A DNA stretch of 64,000 nucleotides from NCBI RefSeq assembly GCF_009755275.1, contig NZ_WQLA01000004.1, positions 310,001 to 374,000 on the forward strand, in the 5' to 3' direction. This DNA comes from Mucilaginibacter aquatilis (GTDB taxonomy: Bacteria > Bacteroidota > Bacteroidia > Sphingobacteriales > Sphingobacteriaceae). The notes beneath the pieces were generated by a model. That model was not told the DNA's origin, did not search any database, and worked only from the letters and a program-made list of their open reading frames with translations. Both the position numbers and the translations under genes were made by a program. Shown here piece after piece: positions 18,968 to 27,545 of the stretch; position 1 is the stretch's first letter; each line of letters opens with the position of its first letter.

Positions 18968-19076
18968 AAGCTGCTAAAATGGCTAAATTGTTTGAGAGTA
19001 CTAAACAATGCTGTTACAACTGGATGTCTGTAAGTAAAATTCAGTAAATTTCGGTCTGTCAAAACCTCCTTAATGC

Positions 19077-21278
19077 ATGAAAAAGCTTTTGTTTCCACTC
19101 TTCTTTTGTTTACCGCTTCTATCCTCCGCGCAAAAATTTTCCAAAGCCGAAATTGCCCGCTATTTGGCACAAGCCAAACAGGTAACCATTATAAGAGATA
19201 ACTGGGGCGTACCTCATATTTACGGCAAAACTGATGCTAATGTGGTTTTCGGGTTAATGTACGCACAATGCGAGGAAAACTTCAAAGGCATAGAACGCAA
19301 TTACTTATACCAGCTAGGTAAGCAAGCCGAAGTTGACGGCGATAGTAACTTGTATACCGATGTTCAACTGCAATTAATTGCTGATAGTGCACAGGCCATT
19401 AAAGAGTATAGAAACAGCTCACCTGATTTTAAGAAACTTTTAGACGCATTTGCCGATGGCATAAACTATTATTTATACAAACACCCTACGGTTAAACCAT
19501 TGGTGCTTAAACATTTTAAGCCATGGTACGCCCTTATGTTTACTGACGGTAGCGTGGCTGCCACCGTTACCGGCGGCATTACGCTGAATGAAACCCGCAA
19601 GTTTTATGGCGATACAATTAAATCTGCCTCTATACAGCTTGAAACCTTAAGTATTGAGGACCGTGTATTTGATAAGGAGATCGGCTCAAACGGCTTTGCT
19701 ATATCGCCTAAAAAATCGGCATCAGGGAATGCTATGTTGTACATCAACCCGCATGTACCGTTTTATTTCAGGTCGGAGGTGCATTTGGTAAGCCAACAAG
19801 GACTTAATGCTTATGGTGCCGTTACGTGGGGACAATTTTTTATTTACCAAGGCTTTAATGCGCATTGCGGATGGATGCACACCAGTAGTAATGCCGATGT
19901 TGCCGATGCGTATGCCGAAAAAATAGTTCAAAAAGGAAGCAAGTGGTTATATGAATATAAAGGCGCGTTAAAGCCAGTTACTACCCGTCAATTAATTATA
20001 AATTGTAAAAACGGCAATGTTGTAGAGCCTGTAAAAATCATGGGCTACTACACACACCATGGACCGGTGTTAGGTAGCCGCAACGGCAAGTGGCTGGCAT
20101 TGAAAGCCAATAACCGGTCGTATAATGCACTGTTGGAATCGTGGCTTATCACTAAGGCAAACAATTATGCCCAATACCAAAAAGCTATGAATTTGCTGCA
20201 AAATGCAACTAATAATACGCTTTACGCTGACGATAAGGGCAACACCGCATTTTGGTATGGAAACTTTATACCTAAACGTAATGCTAAACTTGACTGGACG
20301 CAGCCTGTTGATGGCACCACAACTAATACTGAGTGGCAGGGTTTGCATCCGCTCGATGAAATTGTACAGGTACGCAACCCTGCAAGCGGCTGGATACAAA
20401 ACTGCAATGCAACCCCATATGAATCGGCCGGCATAAGCAACCCCGATTCATTAAAATATCCTGCCTACATGGCACCCAACGGTCAAAATTACCGTGGTGT
20501 AAATGCAACAAGGCTGCTCAACAATGAAAACAAACTGACTCTTGACCAATTGATTGCTGTTGGTTACAACCGCCATTTAGCCGCCTTCGATGTGCTTTTA
20601 CCGCCTTTGTTTAAGGCGTTTGAGCGGGCAAATGAAAAGCAAAAATCAACCCTGGAAACTGCTATAGAAATTTTAAAAAAATGGGACCGCCGGGCAGGTA
20701 TTAACTCGGTTGGCACAACATTAGGCGTTGAATACGGTACTTTGTTATTCACTTTATTGCCCCGCCCCGAATCATCAGAAGCGGGAACGTATCAAACGGA
20801 ACGGGTTAAGGCATTGATGAAGTCAATGAACGACGAACAAATTATTCAAATATTTATTGAAGCAATCGAAAATTTAAACAACCGTTACGGAACCTGGAAT
20901 ATTGCATGGGGTGAAGTAAACCGCTACCAGCGCCCGGCGGATGGTGTCACTTTTGACGATGCCCAACCAAGCTTACCTGCCGCCTCTGTAGCGTCGGTGT
21001 TTGGACAGTTACCATCCTTTGTGAGTAAAAGCATGAATGGCACAAAAAAGCGTTATGGTTACTCAGGCAACAGTTTTATAGCGGCGGTAGAGTTTGGACC
21101 TAAGGTGCGTGCCAAAACTGTAATAACCGGTGGACAGTCATTTGAGCCTGCTTCTAAAAACTTTATAAATCAAGCTCAAATGAACCTTGACGGAAAGTTC
21201 AAAGATGTGCTATTTTACGAAAATGATGTTTTAAAACATGCAGTTACAACCTATCATCCGGGCGAAGAAAGTAAATAA
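19077..21278 (+). CDS. Penicillin acylase family Ntn-hydrolase (secreted)
   Basis: A periplasmic amidase of 733 residues made as a self-cleaving precursor. The signal peptide ends at LLSSAQ (about residue 19). After the alpha-chain region (IIRDNWGVPHIYGKTDANVVFGLMYAQCEENF) the beta chain should start at Ser204 in IGSNGFAISPKKSASG, the usual G-S-N autoprocessing site of PvdQ, aculeacin and cephalosporin acylases. The FNAHCGWMHTSSNADVADAY segment lies in the substrate pocket. The substrate may be acyl-homoserine lactones, cyclic lipopeptides or beta-lactams; sequence alone does not decide. It is monocistronic and divergent from the hydrolase gene. Confidence 0.93.
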   Translation: MKKLLFPLFFCLPLLSSAQKFSKAEIARYLAQAKQVTIIRDNWGVPHIYGKTDANVVFGLMYAQCEENFKGIERNYLYQLGKQAEVDGDSNLYTDVQLQLIADSAQAIKEYRNSSPDFKKLLDAFADGINYYLYKHPTVKPLVLKHFKPWYALMFTDGSVAATVTGGITLNETRKFYGDTIKSASIQLETLSIEDRVFDKEIGSNGFAISPKKSASGNAMLYINPHVPFYFRSEVHLVSQQGLNAYGAVTWGQFFIYQGFNAHCGWMHTSSNADVADAYAEKIVQKGSKWLYEYKGALKPVTTRQLIINCKNGNVVEPVKIMGYYTHHGPVLGSRNGKWLALKANNRSYNALLESWLITKANNYAQYQKAMNLLQNATNNTLYADDKGNTAFWYGNFIPKRNAKLDWTQPVDGTTTNTEWQGLHPLDEIVQVRNPASGWIQNCNATPYESAGISNPDSLKYPAYMAPNGQNYRGVNATRLLNNENKLTLDQLIAVGYNRHLAAFDVLLPPLFKAFERANEKQKSTLETAIEILKKWDRRAGINSVGTTLGVEYGTLLFTLLPRPESSEAGTYQTERVKALMKSMNDEQIIQIFIEAIENLNNRYGTWNIAWGEVNRYQRPADGVTFDDAQPSLPAASVASVFGQLPSFVSKSMNGTKKRYGYSGNSFIAAVEFGPKVRAKTVITGGQSFEPASKNFINQAQMNLDGKFKDVLFYENDVLKHAVTTYHPGEESK

Positions 21279-21288
21279 GCACGACCTT

Positions 21289-21316
21289 ACAACACAGCAA
21301 AAGCGCTTGTTGTGAT
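21289..21316. terminator. Hairpin between convergent genes
   Basis: ACAACA...TGTTGT with an inner AGC/GCT pairing lies between the acylase stop and the cysM stop. It is followed by an A/T-rich but not pure T stretch, so a weak bidirectional terminator. Confidence 0.45.
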
Positions 21317-21323
21317 TTATATA

Positions 21324-22196
21324 TTAACCGAATAACGTACTACTAAGGTAGCGGTCTCCCCTGTCGCAAGCTATAAAGACGATGAGACCCTTATCAAGCT
21401 GTTGAGCAAGTTGAATTGCAGCTGAGCACGCTCCCCCGCTACTCATTCCTGCAAAAACGCCTTCAACACGGGCAAGTTTGCGCGCCATTTGAGTGGCATC
21501 ATCCTCTGCAATATCAACTGTACGGTCAACTCTCGAGGGATCAAATATTTTAGGCAAGTACTCTTGAGGCCACCTGCGAATACCGGGTATCGAAGACCCT
21601 TCGGTGGGCTGGCAACCAACAATTTGAACTTGCGGATTTTGCTCTTTCAAATATTTTGAGCAGCCCATGATAGTGCCCGTTGTACCCATTGAACTAACAA
21701 AATGCGTTATTTCACCGTTAGTATCTCGCCATAATTCCGGTCCGGTAGTTTTATAATGGGCCATATAGTTATCCTTGTTAGCAAACTGATTGAGGAGGTA
21801 ATATCCTTCTGAGGCGCCTTTTTCTTCGGCATAATCGCGGCACACTTCTATACTTTCAAGCAGGGTAACTTTGGCTCCAAATGCTTCCATAGTAAGGGTA
21901 CGTTCACGTGTGGAGTTGGCCGGCATAACAAGCTCTATTTCTACACCAAATAAACCGGCAATCATGGCCAGGGCTATACCGGTGTTTCCACTGGTAGCTT
22001 CAACCAGTCGGGTACCGGGTTTTATATCGCCACGTTCAATAGCACTGCGAATCATATTTAACGACGCCCTGTCTTTTACGCTGCCACCAGGATTGTTGCC
22101 CTCAAGCTTTGCAAAAATTTTAACGTTAGGATTAGGGTTGAGTTTTGAGATTTCAACCATTGGCGTGTTGCCTATTATATCAATTATGCCTGCCAT
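21324..22196 (-). CDS. cysM: Cysteine synthase B (O-acetylserine sulfhydrylase)
   Basis: PLP enzyme that converts O-acetylserine and sulfide (or thiosulfate) to cysteine in the cytoplasm. Of its 290 residues, the key ones are the PLP Lys41 in GGSVKDRAS, the TSGNTGIALA substrate loop and the GTTGTIMG phosphate-binding loop. The CysM assignment over CysK rests on the length and the RRWPQEYLPKIFD region and is moderately secure. It starts 6 bases after the serine acetyltransferase, so cysE and cysM form one operon that gives a two-step serine-to-cysteine route. A structured leader precedes the operon. Confidence 0.93.
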   Translation of the reverse strand: MAGIIDIIGNTPMVEISKLNPNPNVKIFAKLEGNNPGGSVKDRASLNMIRSAIERGDIKPGTRLVEATSGNTGIALAMIAGLFGVEIELVMPANSTRERTLTMEAFGAKVTLLESIEVCRDYAEEKGASEGYYLLNQFANKDNYMAHYKTTGPELWRDTNGEITHFVSSMGTTGTIMGCSKYLKEQNPQVQIVGCQPTEGSSIPGIRRWPQEYLPKIFDPSRVDRTVDIAEDDATQMARKLARVEGVFAGMSSGGACSAAIQLAQQLDKGLIVFIACDRGDRYLSSTLFG

Positions 22197-22202
22197 AACT
22201 TG

Positions 22203-23051
22203 TTAAATGCTTTCTGTAATGTTTTGAACGTTTATTATTGGCGTGTGATAAACTGTTGAGAATGGTGCCACACTTTTTGTTAGCCACACGTTACCACCAA
22301 TAACACTATCATGCCCTATTATTGTTTGCCCGCCAAGTATAGTTGCACCCGAATAAATGATTACCCTGTCCTCTACAGTGGGATGCCGTTTTGTACCCGC
22401 CATGTCTTTGTGTACACTTAAAGCTCCCAACGTAACGCCCTGATACATTTTAACATGGTTGCCTATATGGCACGACTCTCCTATTACTATACCGGTACCA
22501 TGATCGATGTGAAAGTAATTGCCAATAACTGCGGCGGGGTGTATATCAATACCGGTTTCTGAATGAGCATGCTCAGTTAGTATACGTGGTATAAGCGGTA
22601 TATTAAGCTCATATAACATGTGCGCTAACCGATAGAAACATATAGCATAAAAACCAGGATAAGTCCTTATTACTTCAAACTCGCTTTTAGCAGCCGGGTC
22701 GCCATTGTATATGGCTTGTATATCTGTATTTAAAACCTGGTAAAGCGCAGGTAATTCATGAAAGAACTTTACTGAAAGGTCCATGCTATCATTGCCTGCA
22801 TAATTACACCCATCAATCATACGGCAGAGCTCATGCTGCAAATGCAAAGTATGTGCTTTAAGTTCTTCAACTGAGCCAAAATGGTTTTTTTGCTCGGGGT
22901 ATAATAAACGCACCACTTTAAGCGCCCAAGCCGCTATATGTGAATTAGTTGGTATAGCTTTAGCATGTAACGACTTTTCAAACAGATGCCGGTAAAACTC
23001 TTGGTTCATATATAATGCAAAGTAACAGTTTGTTTTGGCTGTTTGTGCCAT
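22203..23051 (-). CDS. cysE: Serine O-acetyltransferase
   Basis: Makes O-acetylserine from serine and acetyl-CoA, the committed step of cysteine synthesis. The N-terminal helical domain (about 1-150) is followed by a left-handed beta-helix of hexapeptide repeats (about 165-270), with the SATase signature GIDIHPAAVIG...FHIDHGTGIVIGE and VTLGALS. The gene may start at 23051, or at the internal ATG at 23009 (MNQEFYRHLFEK), where family similarity begins. It is the first gene of the cysE-cysM operon. An attenuator-like hairpin with a T tract lies 80-166 bases upstream, suggesting control by premature termination. Confidence 0.93.
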   Translation of the reverse strand: MAQTAKTNCYFALYMNQEFYRHLFEKSLHAKAIPTNSHIAAWALKVVRLLYPEQKNHFGSVEELKAHTLHLQHELCRMIDGCNYAGNDSMDLSVKFFHELPALYQVLNTDIQAIYNGDPAAKSEFEVIRTYPGFYAICFYRLAHMLYELNIPLIPRILTEHAHSETGIDIHPAAVIGNYFHIDHGTGIVIGESCHIGNHVKMYQGVTLGALSVHKDMAGTKRHPTVEDRVIIYSGATILGGQTIIGHDSVIGGNVWLTKSVAPFSTVYHTPIINVQNITESI

Positions 23052-23130
23052 ATTTATTCAATAAAACTACTAAGCTGATATACATTATAGAGCAAATGCC
23101 GCACAGACTCTGATCAGGTTGTTATAAGAA

Positions 23131-23217
23131 GATAGAAATAAAAACTCACAGGTACAGACACCACATCTGCTGCACTTTGACCCTAACAGCAAAAGTAATG
23201 GTCTGTGTCCTGTGAGT
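23131..23217 (-). terminator. Terminator-type hairpin in the cysE leader
   Basis: On the minus strand ACTCACAGG (23217-23209) pairs with CCTGTGAGT (23152-23144), extended by an ACAGAC/GTCTGT helix, and the stem is followed by TTTTTATTTC. The apical part is unusually large (about 40 bases) and includes a smaller TGCTG/CAGCA helix. It could be a leader attenuator of cysE or the 3' end of a small RNA. Confidence 0.6.
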
Positions 23218-23385
23218 GAACAAGCCCCGGGAAGCCATTACTGGGTGAAACAGCGTACCCGGGAGTTCAATGTGAATAAGGTTTAGGTGTTAAATGCTTT
23301 TAGCAATAGTGTTAAACTAATTGCCTTCAAAGCCATGCAGGCATAGCCCTGAAACATGGTCCTAAGGTACAACATACCTAAAGGC
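23141..23385 (-). ncRNA. Structured leader or small RNA upstream of cysE
   Basis: The 390-base gap between the DUF92 gene and cysE holds no long frame but dense structure on the minus strand: CCATG/CATGG with inner CAGG/CCTG (around 23330-23357); TGAAC..CCCGGG pairing with CCCGGG..GTTCA (around 23219-23269); then the terminator hairpin at 23144-23217. AGTAATGG (23242-23235) in the second hairpin is complementary over 8 bases to CCATTACT (23201-23194) inside the terminator hairpin, so the two can form a kissing or competing pair. The element is bounded by the DUF92 terminator upstream and its own terminator downstream. I could not match it to SAM, TPP, cobalamin, 6S, SRP, tmRNA or RNase P consensus motifs. 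Confidence 0.5.
23283..23357 (-). CDS. Possible 24-codon leader peptide in the cysE leader
   Basis: An ATG at 23357 opens a 24-residue frame (MFQGYACMALKAISLTLLLK, then AFNT) that stops before the first strong hairpin of the leader. It has one Cys and one Ser, and is not Cys-rich, so a classical attenuation peptide is uncertain. It may be a chance frame. Confidence 0.25.
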   Translation of the reverse strand: MFQGYACMALKAISLTLLLKAFNT

Positions 23386-23387
23386 AA

Positions 23388-23413
23388 AAAAACACGTGAA
23401 AACACGTGTTTTT
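23388..23413. terminator. Bidirectional terminator after the DUF92 gene
   Basis: AAAAACACGTG (23388-23398), AAAA loop, CACGTGTTTTT (23403-23413): an 11-bp perfect stem flanked by T runs on both strands. It ends the DUF92 transcript and isolates the RNA element downstream. Confidence 0.8.
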
Positions 23414-23442
23414 CTTGATACGTAAAACTACGTGTGAACTTT

Positions 23443-24150
23443 TTAGAAGCTTATGAAAGTAGCCAGCAACGCTGCAGCAAGTGTATTCAAAAAATTGACG
23501 GCATCATTTTTAAGTAAGCCCTTTCGTTCAAACAAAGCACCTAAAAATGAATCGGATAGATTACCAAACACTCCGCATACTGCAACTATAACAGCTCCAT
23601 GCAATGAATGGTAACCAATAAAGTATATAGCAGCAATAATTAAGCTTCCTATAACACCTAACAGCGTTCCTTCCAAACTCACGACGCCGTCAAGGCCTGT
23701 TTCATCAGGTTCAAAGGTTAAAATATTGAAGAACTTTTTTCCGTAAACTGTACCTAATTCAGACGATACGGTGTCGCCGCAGGCTGCAGAAAATGCCGCA
23801 GCAATTATTAAGGGCCATATTATGCTATTGGGATATAAGAAGACACTTAATAAGCCGGCTAAGGCTGCTACCCCTGCGTTGGCAATTACCTGGCTGCTTT
23901 TACGAAGGGCATCATTAGCCGCTATTGTATTTAGTTGTTGTTTAACGTTCCGTTTCCAGGTGGTAGCAATTGTTGCAATAACAAAAAAGGCGGTCATTAT
24001 AGCCACACCTGTATAGCCCGCGCCGGCAAACACCGCTAAGGCACATAACAAACCGGTTAATGCTGCAAGAGGTGTAAGCTTTTTGAAGTATATGCTCAGC
24101 ACTGTTCCGCTAATTAAAAATATCAGTAAAGCTGAATACTGCAATAACAT
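23443..24150 (-). CDS. DUF92 family membrane protein
   Basis: A 235-residue integral membrane protein with about six or seven hydrophobic helices. The motifs AAFSAACGDTVSSELG and GLDGVVSLEGTLLGVIGS match the DUF92/TIGR00297 family. Plant relatives (VTE6) are phytyl-phosphate kinases, and the family resembles CTP-dependent polyprenol kinases; the bacterial function is not established. It is transcribed alone, divergent from the methyltransferase at 24227 and upstream of the cysE leader. Confidence 0.85.
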   Translation of the reverse strand: MLLQYSALLIFLISGTVLSIYFKKLTPLAALTGLLCALAVFAGAGYTGVAIMTAFFVIATIATTWKRNVKQQLNTIAANDALRKSSQVIANAGVAALAGLLSVFLYPNSIIWPLIIAAAFSAACGDTVSSELGTVYGKKFFNILTFEPDETGLDGVVSLEGTLLGVIGSLIIAAIYFIGYHSLHGAVIVAVCGVFGNLSDSFLGALFERKGLLKNDAVNFLNTLAAALLATFISF

Positions 24151-24226
24151 AGTTTTTTTGGACTAAGAACAAAGATAGCCAATTAGCCCAACCACTTTTA
24201 ATGCCAATAACTTTTAGCTTTGCCAT

Positions 24227-24922
24227 ATGAATGATGTACTTGGCCGTGCCCTACATGATTATTATCATAACAACTTAGCATCTGAATTATGGATACATAA
24301 CCTTTATGGCCCAAAGGAGCTTATGCCAATTGAGGCTTATTTCAGAGATGAAGACGATATGCCAGACCTGGAATGGGTTGCATTGAATGAGTGCAAAGGA
24401 ACGGTATTAGATGTAGGTGCCGGCGCTGGTAGCCATGCCCTTGAGTTGCAAAAGCGCGGCTATGAAGTTACGGCTATGGATATTTCTCCGCTGGCTGTGG
24501 AAGTAATTAAGGCGCGTGGAATTAAAGATGCGTTAACTGCGGACATATTTACCTACGATGGTAAAAAGTACGACACCCTCCTTTTACTGATGAATGGCAT
24601 TGGATTGGCCGGAACAATGAAAATACTTAAGGACTTGCTATTGCATCTTAAAAGCCTGCTTAACGAGGGCGGTCAGTTGCTGTTCGACTCATCAGATGTA
24701 GCTTATCTGTACGAAGGCAAGCTTCCGGATGGTGGTTACCATGGTGAAATTAAGTACCAGTATGAGTACAAAAATCAAAAGGGCGAATGGTTTACCTGGC
24801 TGTATATTGATGAACAAAGCCTTATTAAAATTGCCGCCGAATGCGGGTTTAACATGGAAGTATTGTACGAAGATGAATACGGGCAATACTTATCGCGTTT
24901 AACAACTCAAACAAACGACTGA
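24227..24922 (+). CDS. Class I SAM-dependent methyltransferase
   Basis: A cytoplasmic methyltransferase of 231 residues with the Rossmann-fold motif I VLDVGAGAGSHALEL (about 66-80), the acidic motif II residue in VTAMDISPLAVE, and a motif IV-like LLLLMNGIGLAG. The C-terminal part (QYEYKNQKGEWFTWLYID) is a substrate-specific cap that I do not recognise. Substrate unknown. It is a single gene divergent from the DUF92 gene. Confidence 0.88.
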   Translation: MNDVLGRALHDYYHNNLASELWIHNLYGPKELMPIEAYFRDEDDMPDLEWVALNECKGTVLDVGAGAGSHALELQKRGYEVTAMDISPLAVEVIKARGIKDALTADIFTYDGKKYDTLLLLMNGIGLAGTMKILKDLLLHLKSLLNEGGQLLFDSSDVAYLYEGKLPDGGYHGEIKYQYEYKNQKGEWFTWLYIDEQSLIKIAAECGFNMEVLYEDEYGQYLSRLTTQTND

Positions 24923-25043
24923 TATTGTGTAAGCTTTTGAGCTTGATTGTAAAAAAGCTGATGCAAATTTAAGGCTTAAGTTATTTCCCAATCTTTTATC
25001 TAACTTTCATCGCTGTTAAACTTCTTGATTAAATTTTAACTTT

Positions 25044-27488
25044 ATGAAAAAGGTATTTTTATGTGCTTTGTTGATATCAACAAGCGTTTGGGTTAAGGCC
25101 CAGGATGCTGTTGGGTATCAAAAACCACCGCAGGCCATGACAGATTTACTGCTGGCCAAACCCACCCCAAGTGTAAGCATCAATTCGAAGGCTGAATGGA
25201 TGATTTTGAGCGAACGCAATGCACTTCCTTCGGTTGAAGAGCTGGCACGTCCCGAAATGCGGATTGCCGGTATGCGTATCAATCCTAACAATTTTGCACC
25301 AAGCAGGCAGGTTATATCATACAGTGGTTTTAGCCTAAAAAATATCAAAACCGGTAAAGTGTACCCGGTTACCGGTTTACCTGCCACACTTAACGCCAGC
25401 GGCCTAAGCTGGAGCCCCGATCAAAGCAAAGCTGCTTTTACACAAACCAATGCAAAAGGCGTTGATTTGTATGTTATAAACATTGCTACCCAAAAAGCAA
25501 CCAAGGTTAACAAACTTCCACTTAACGCGGTGATGGGCAGCTTTGGCAGCGGTGTTACCTGGGTTGATAATAGCACCATGATGTACAAGGTTATAGTTAA
25601 ACCCGCCACCATGGCCCCTGCTAAACCGCTTAGCCCAACTGGTCCGGTTGTACAGCAAAACCTGGGCAAATCAGCCCCTGCTGTTACTTACCAGGATATG
25701 ATCAAATCGCCGTATGACGAAAAGTTATTTGAGTTTTACTCAACTTCACAACTGGTGATGAACAAAAACGGCGTTGAAACCCCTGTAGGCAAGCCTGCTA
25801 TATATGCTTCAACCACTTTATCGCCTGATAAAAAGTACATGCTGGTGCGTACCTTGCATAAGCCATTCTCTTATTTAGTTCCAGCGCAAAGCTTTCCATC
25901 AACCGTTGTTATTACTGATTTAACCGGCAAGGCTTTAAAAACTCTAGCTAATCTGCCATCAGGCGAGGTAAGACCATCTGGATATGATAACCTTCAAAAT
26001 GTGCCACGCAGTTTTGACTGGCGCGATGATGAAGCTGCAACAATCACCTGGGCTATGCCTTTAGATAGCGGCCTTATCCGTAAAAAAGTTGATTTTCATG
26101 ATGCTGTTTATGCGCTTAGTGCACCTTTCACCGGTGAGGCTAAAGAGCTATTTAAAACAGAACAACGTTTTCGTAACGTTCAATGGGGTACTGCAGATTT
26201 AGCTTTGGTAAGCGAAGGTTTACGTTCAAAGCAAAGCAGTCGTGTAAGCAGGTACAACCCATCTACCGGCAAGCTTGAAAAGCTTTGGGACCGCAACCAA
26301 ACTGATGTTTACGGCAACTTAGGCGATCCTGTAACCGATAAAAATAAATTTGGACGTCAGGTGATTATGCCTATCGAAAATGGCACCAAATTACTGATGA
26401 ACAATGTGATTGGTTCTTCTCCAAAAGGTGACCTTCCTTTTTTAGCTACGTTTGATTTGAACAGCAAAAAAAGTGATATCATATGGCGTTGTGAACCGGG
26501 CCACTTTGAATATGTGTACGATGTTTTAGATCCGGCGAAACTTGTATTGGTTACCCGTCGCGAAGCTCAAACCGAGGTTCCAAACTATTACATCAAAAAC
26601 TTGAAGCTTCGCATTGCCGACCAGCAAATTACAAACTTTACAAACCCGTACCCTCAAATGCAGGGTGTAACCAAAACCAAATTACAATACAAACGCGGTG
26701 ATGGTATTGACATGACCGGCGACCTGTATTTACCTAAAGGTTACAATAAAGATAAAGACGGACCTTTACCAGTATTGATATGGGCTTACCCGGCCGAGTT
26801 TAACTCAGCCGATGATGCTGCTCAAATTAAAGGTTCAAAAGATCGTTTTATTACAATAAGCCCGGGTGGTCCTGTTTTCTTTGTTACGCAAGGTTACGCA
26901 GTATTAGATAACGCATCAATGCCAATTGTTGCTAAAGACGGCAAGCGCCCTAATGACAACTTTGTTGATCAGTTAAAACTTAATGCTGAGGCTGCAATAA
27001 ATAAACTGTCAGACTTAGGTGTAGGTGACCGCAACCGTGTTGCCGTTGGCGGACACAGCTACGGTGCATTTATGACTGCTAACCTACTGGCTCATACTAA
27101 ACTATTTAAAGCCGGTTTAGCTGAAAGCGGTGCGTACAATCGTACACTTACTCCATTTGGTTTCCAAAACGAGGAACGTACCTATTGGGACGATCCAAAG
27201 CTGTATTATGATATGAGCCCGTTTAGCTTTGCTAACCAAATTAAGACGCCGTTACTGCTTATACACGGCGATGCCGACGACAATACTGGTACCTACCCTA
27301 TAAATAGCGAGCGCTTATTTGCCGCTATTAAAGGCTTTGGTGGCACGGTTCGTTTTGTGTTCCTGCCTTATGAAGCGCATGGTTACCGCGGACGCGAGAA
27401 CCTGATGCACAAACTTTGGGAACAGCTAGAGTGGATGAACAAATATGTAAAAGACGCTAAGCCTAACCAATCGGCTCAAGCTAAGTAA
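25044..27488 (+). CDS. S9 family serine peptidase, probable glutamyl endopeptidase (S9D) type
   Basis: A secreted prolyl-oligopeptidase-fold enzyme of 814 residues. The signal peptide ends at WVKAQ (residue 19). The N-terminal part carries LPSVEELARPEMRIAGMRI, which closely resembles the start of plant chloroplast glutamyl peptidase (subfamily S9D), followed by a beta-propeller. The C-terminal alpha/beta-hydrolase domain has the nucleophile Ser672 in GGHSYGAF, the Asp in HGDADDNTGTYP and the His in YEAHGYRGRE. A periplasmic role in peptide breakdown is likely. It is followed by a strong bidirectional terminator. Confidence 0.92.
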   Translation: MKKVFLCALLISTSVWVKAQDAVGYQKPPQAMTDLLLAKPTPSVSINSKAEWMILSERNALPSVEELARPEMRIAGMRINPNNFAPSRQVISYSGFSLKNIKTGKVYPVTGLPATLNASGLSWSPDQSKAAFTQTNAKGVDLYVINIATQKATKVNKLPLNAVMGSFGSGVTWVDNSTMMYKVIVKPATMAPAKPLSPTGPVVQQNLGKSAPAVTYQDMIKSPYDEKLFEFYSTSQLVMNKNGVETPVGKPAIYASTTLSPDKKYMLVRTLHKPFSYLVPAQSFPSTVVITDLTGKALKTLANLPSGEVRPSGYDNLQNVPRSFDWRDDEAATITWAMPLDSGLIRKKVDFHDAVYALSAPFTGEAKELFKTEQRFRNVQWGTADLALVSEGLRSKQSSRVSRYNPSTGKLEKLWDRNQTDVYGNLGDPVTDKNKFGRQVIMPIENGTKLLMNNVIGSSPKGDLPFLATFDLNSKKSDIIWRCEPGHFEYVYDVLDPAKLVLVTRREAQTEVPNYYIKNLKLRIADQQITNFTNPYPQMQGVTKTKLQYKRGDGIDMTGDLYLPKGYNKDKDGPLPVLIWAYPAEFNSADDAAQIKGSKDRFITISPGGPVFFVTQGYAVLDNASMPIVAKDGKRPNDNFVDQLKLNAEAAINKLSDLGVGDRNRVAVGGHSYGAFMTANLLAHTKLFKAGLAESGAYNRTLTPFGFQNEERTYWDDPKLYYDMSPFSFANQIKTPLLLIHGDADDNTGTYPINSERLFAAIKGFGGTVRFVFLPYEAHGYRGRENLMHKLWEQLEWMNKYVKDAKPNQSAQAK

Positions 27489-27506
27489 TTTACATTTACA
27501 ATAATT

Positions 27507-27545
27507 AAAACGCCTCAAACAGTCAACGCTGTTTTGAGGCGTTTT
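27507..27545. terminator. Strong bidirectional terminator
   Basis: AAAACGCCTCAAACAG pairs with CTGTTTTGAGGCGTTTT (one bulged T) around a TCAACG loop. It serves the convergent S9 peptidase and SMP-30 genes. The TGA stop of the SMP-30 gene (27525-27523) lies in the loop. Confidence 0.88.

Noticed and set aside
23052..23442. tmRNA, RNase P RNA, SRP RNA or SAM riboswitch in the cysE upstream gap
   Set aside because: I looked for the T-loop GGTTCGA of tmRNA, the P4 sequences of RNase P, the GGAAGCAG loop of SRP RNA and the SAM-I core and did not find them; the region is left as an unidentified structured RNA.
24923..25043. Terminator after the methyltransferase
   Set aside because: The AAGCT/AGCTT stem is only 5 bp and is followed by mixed sequence, not a T run.
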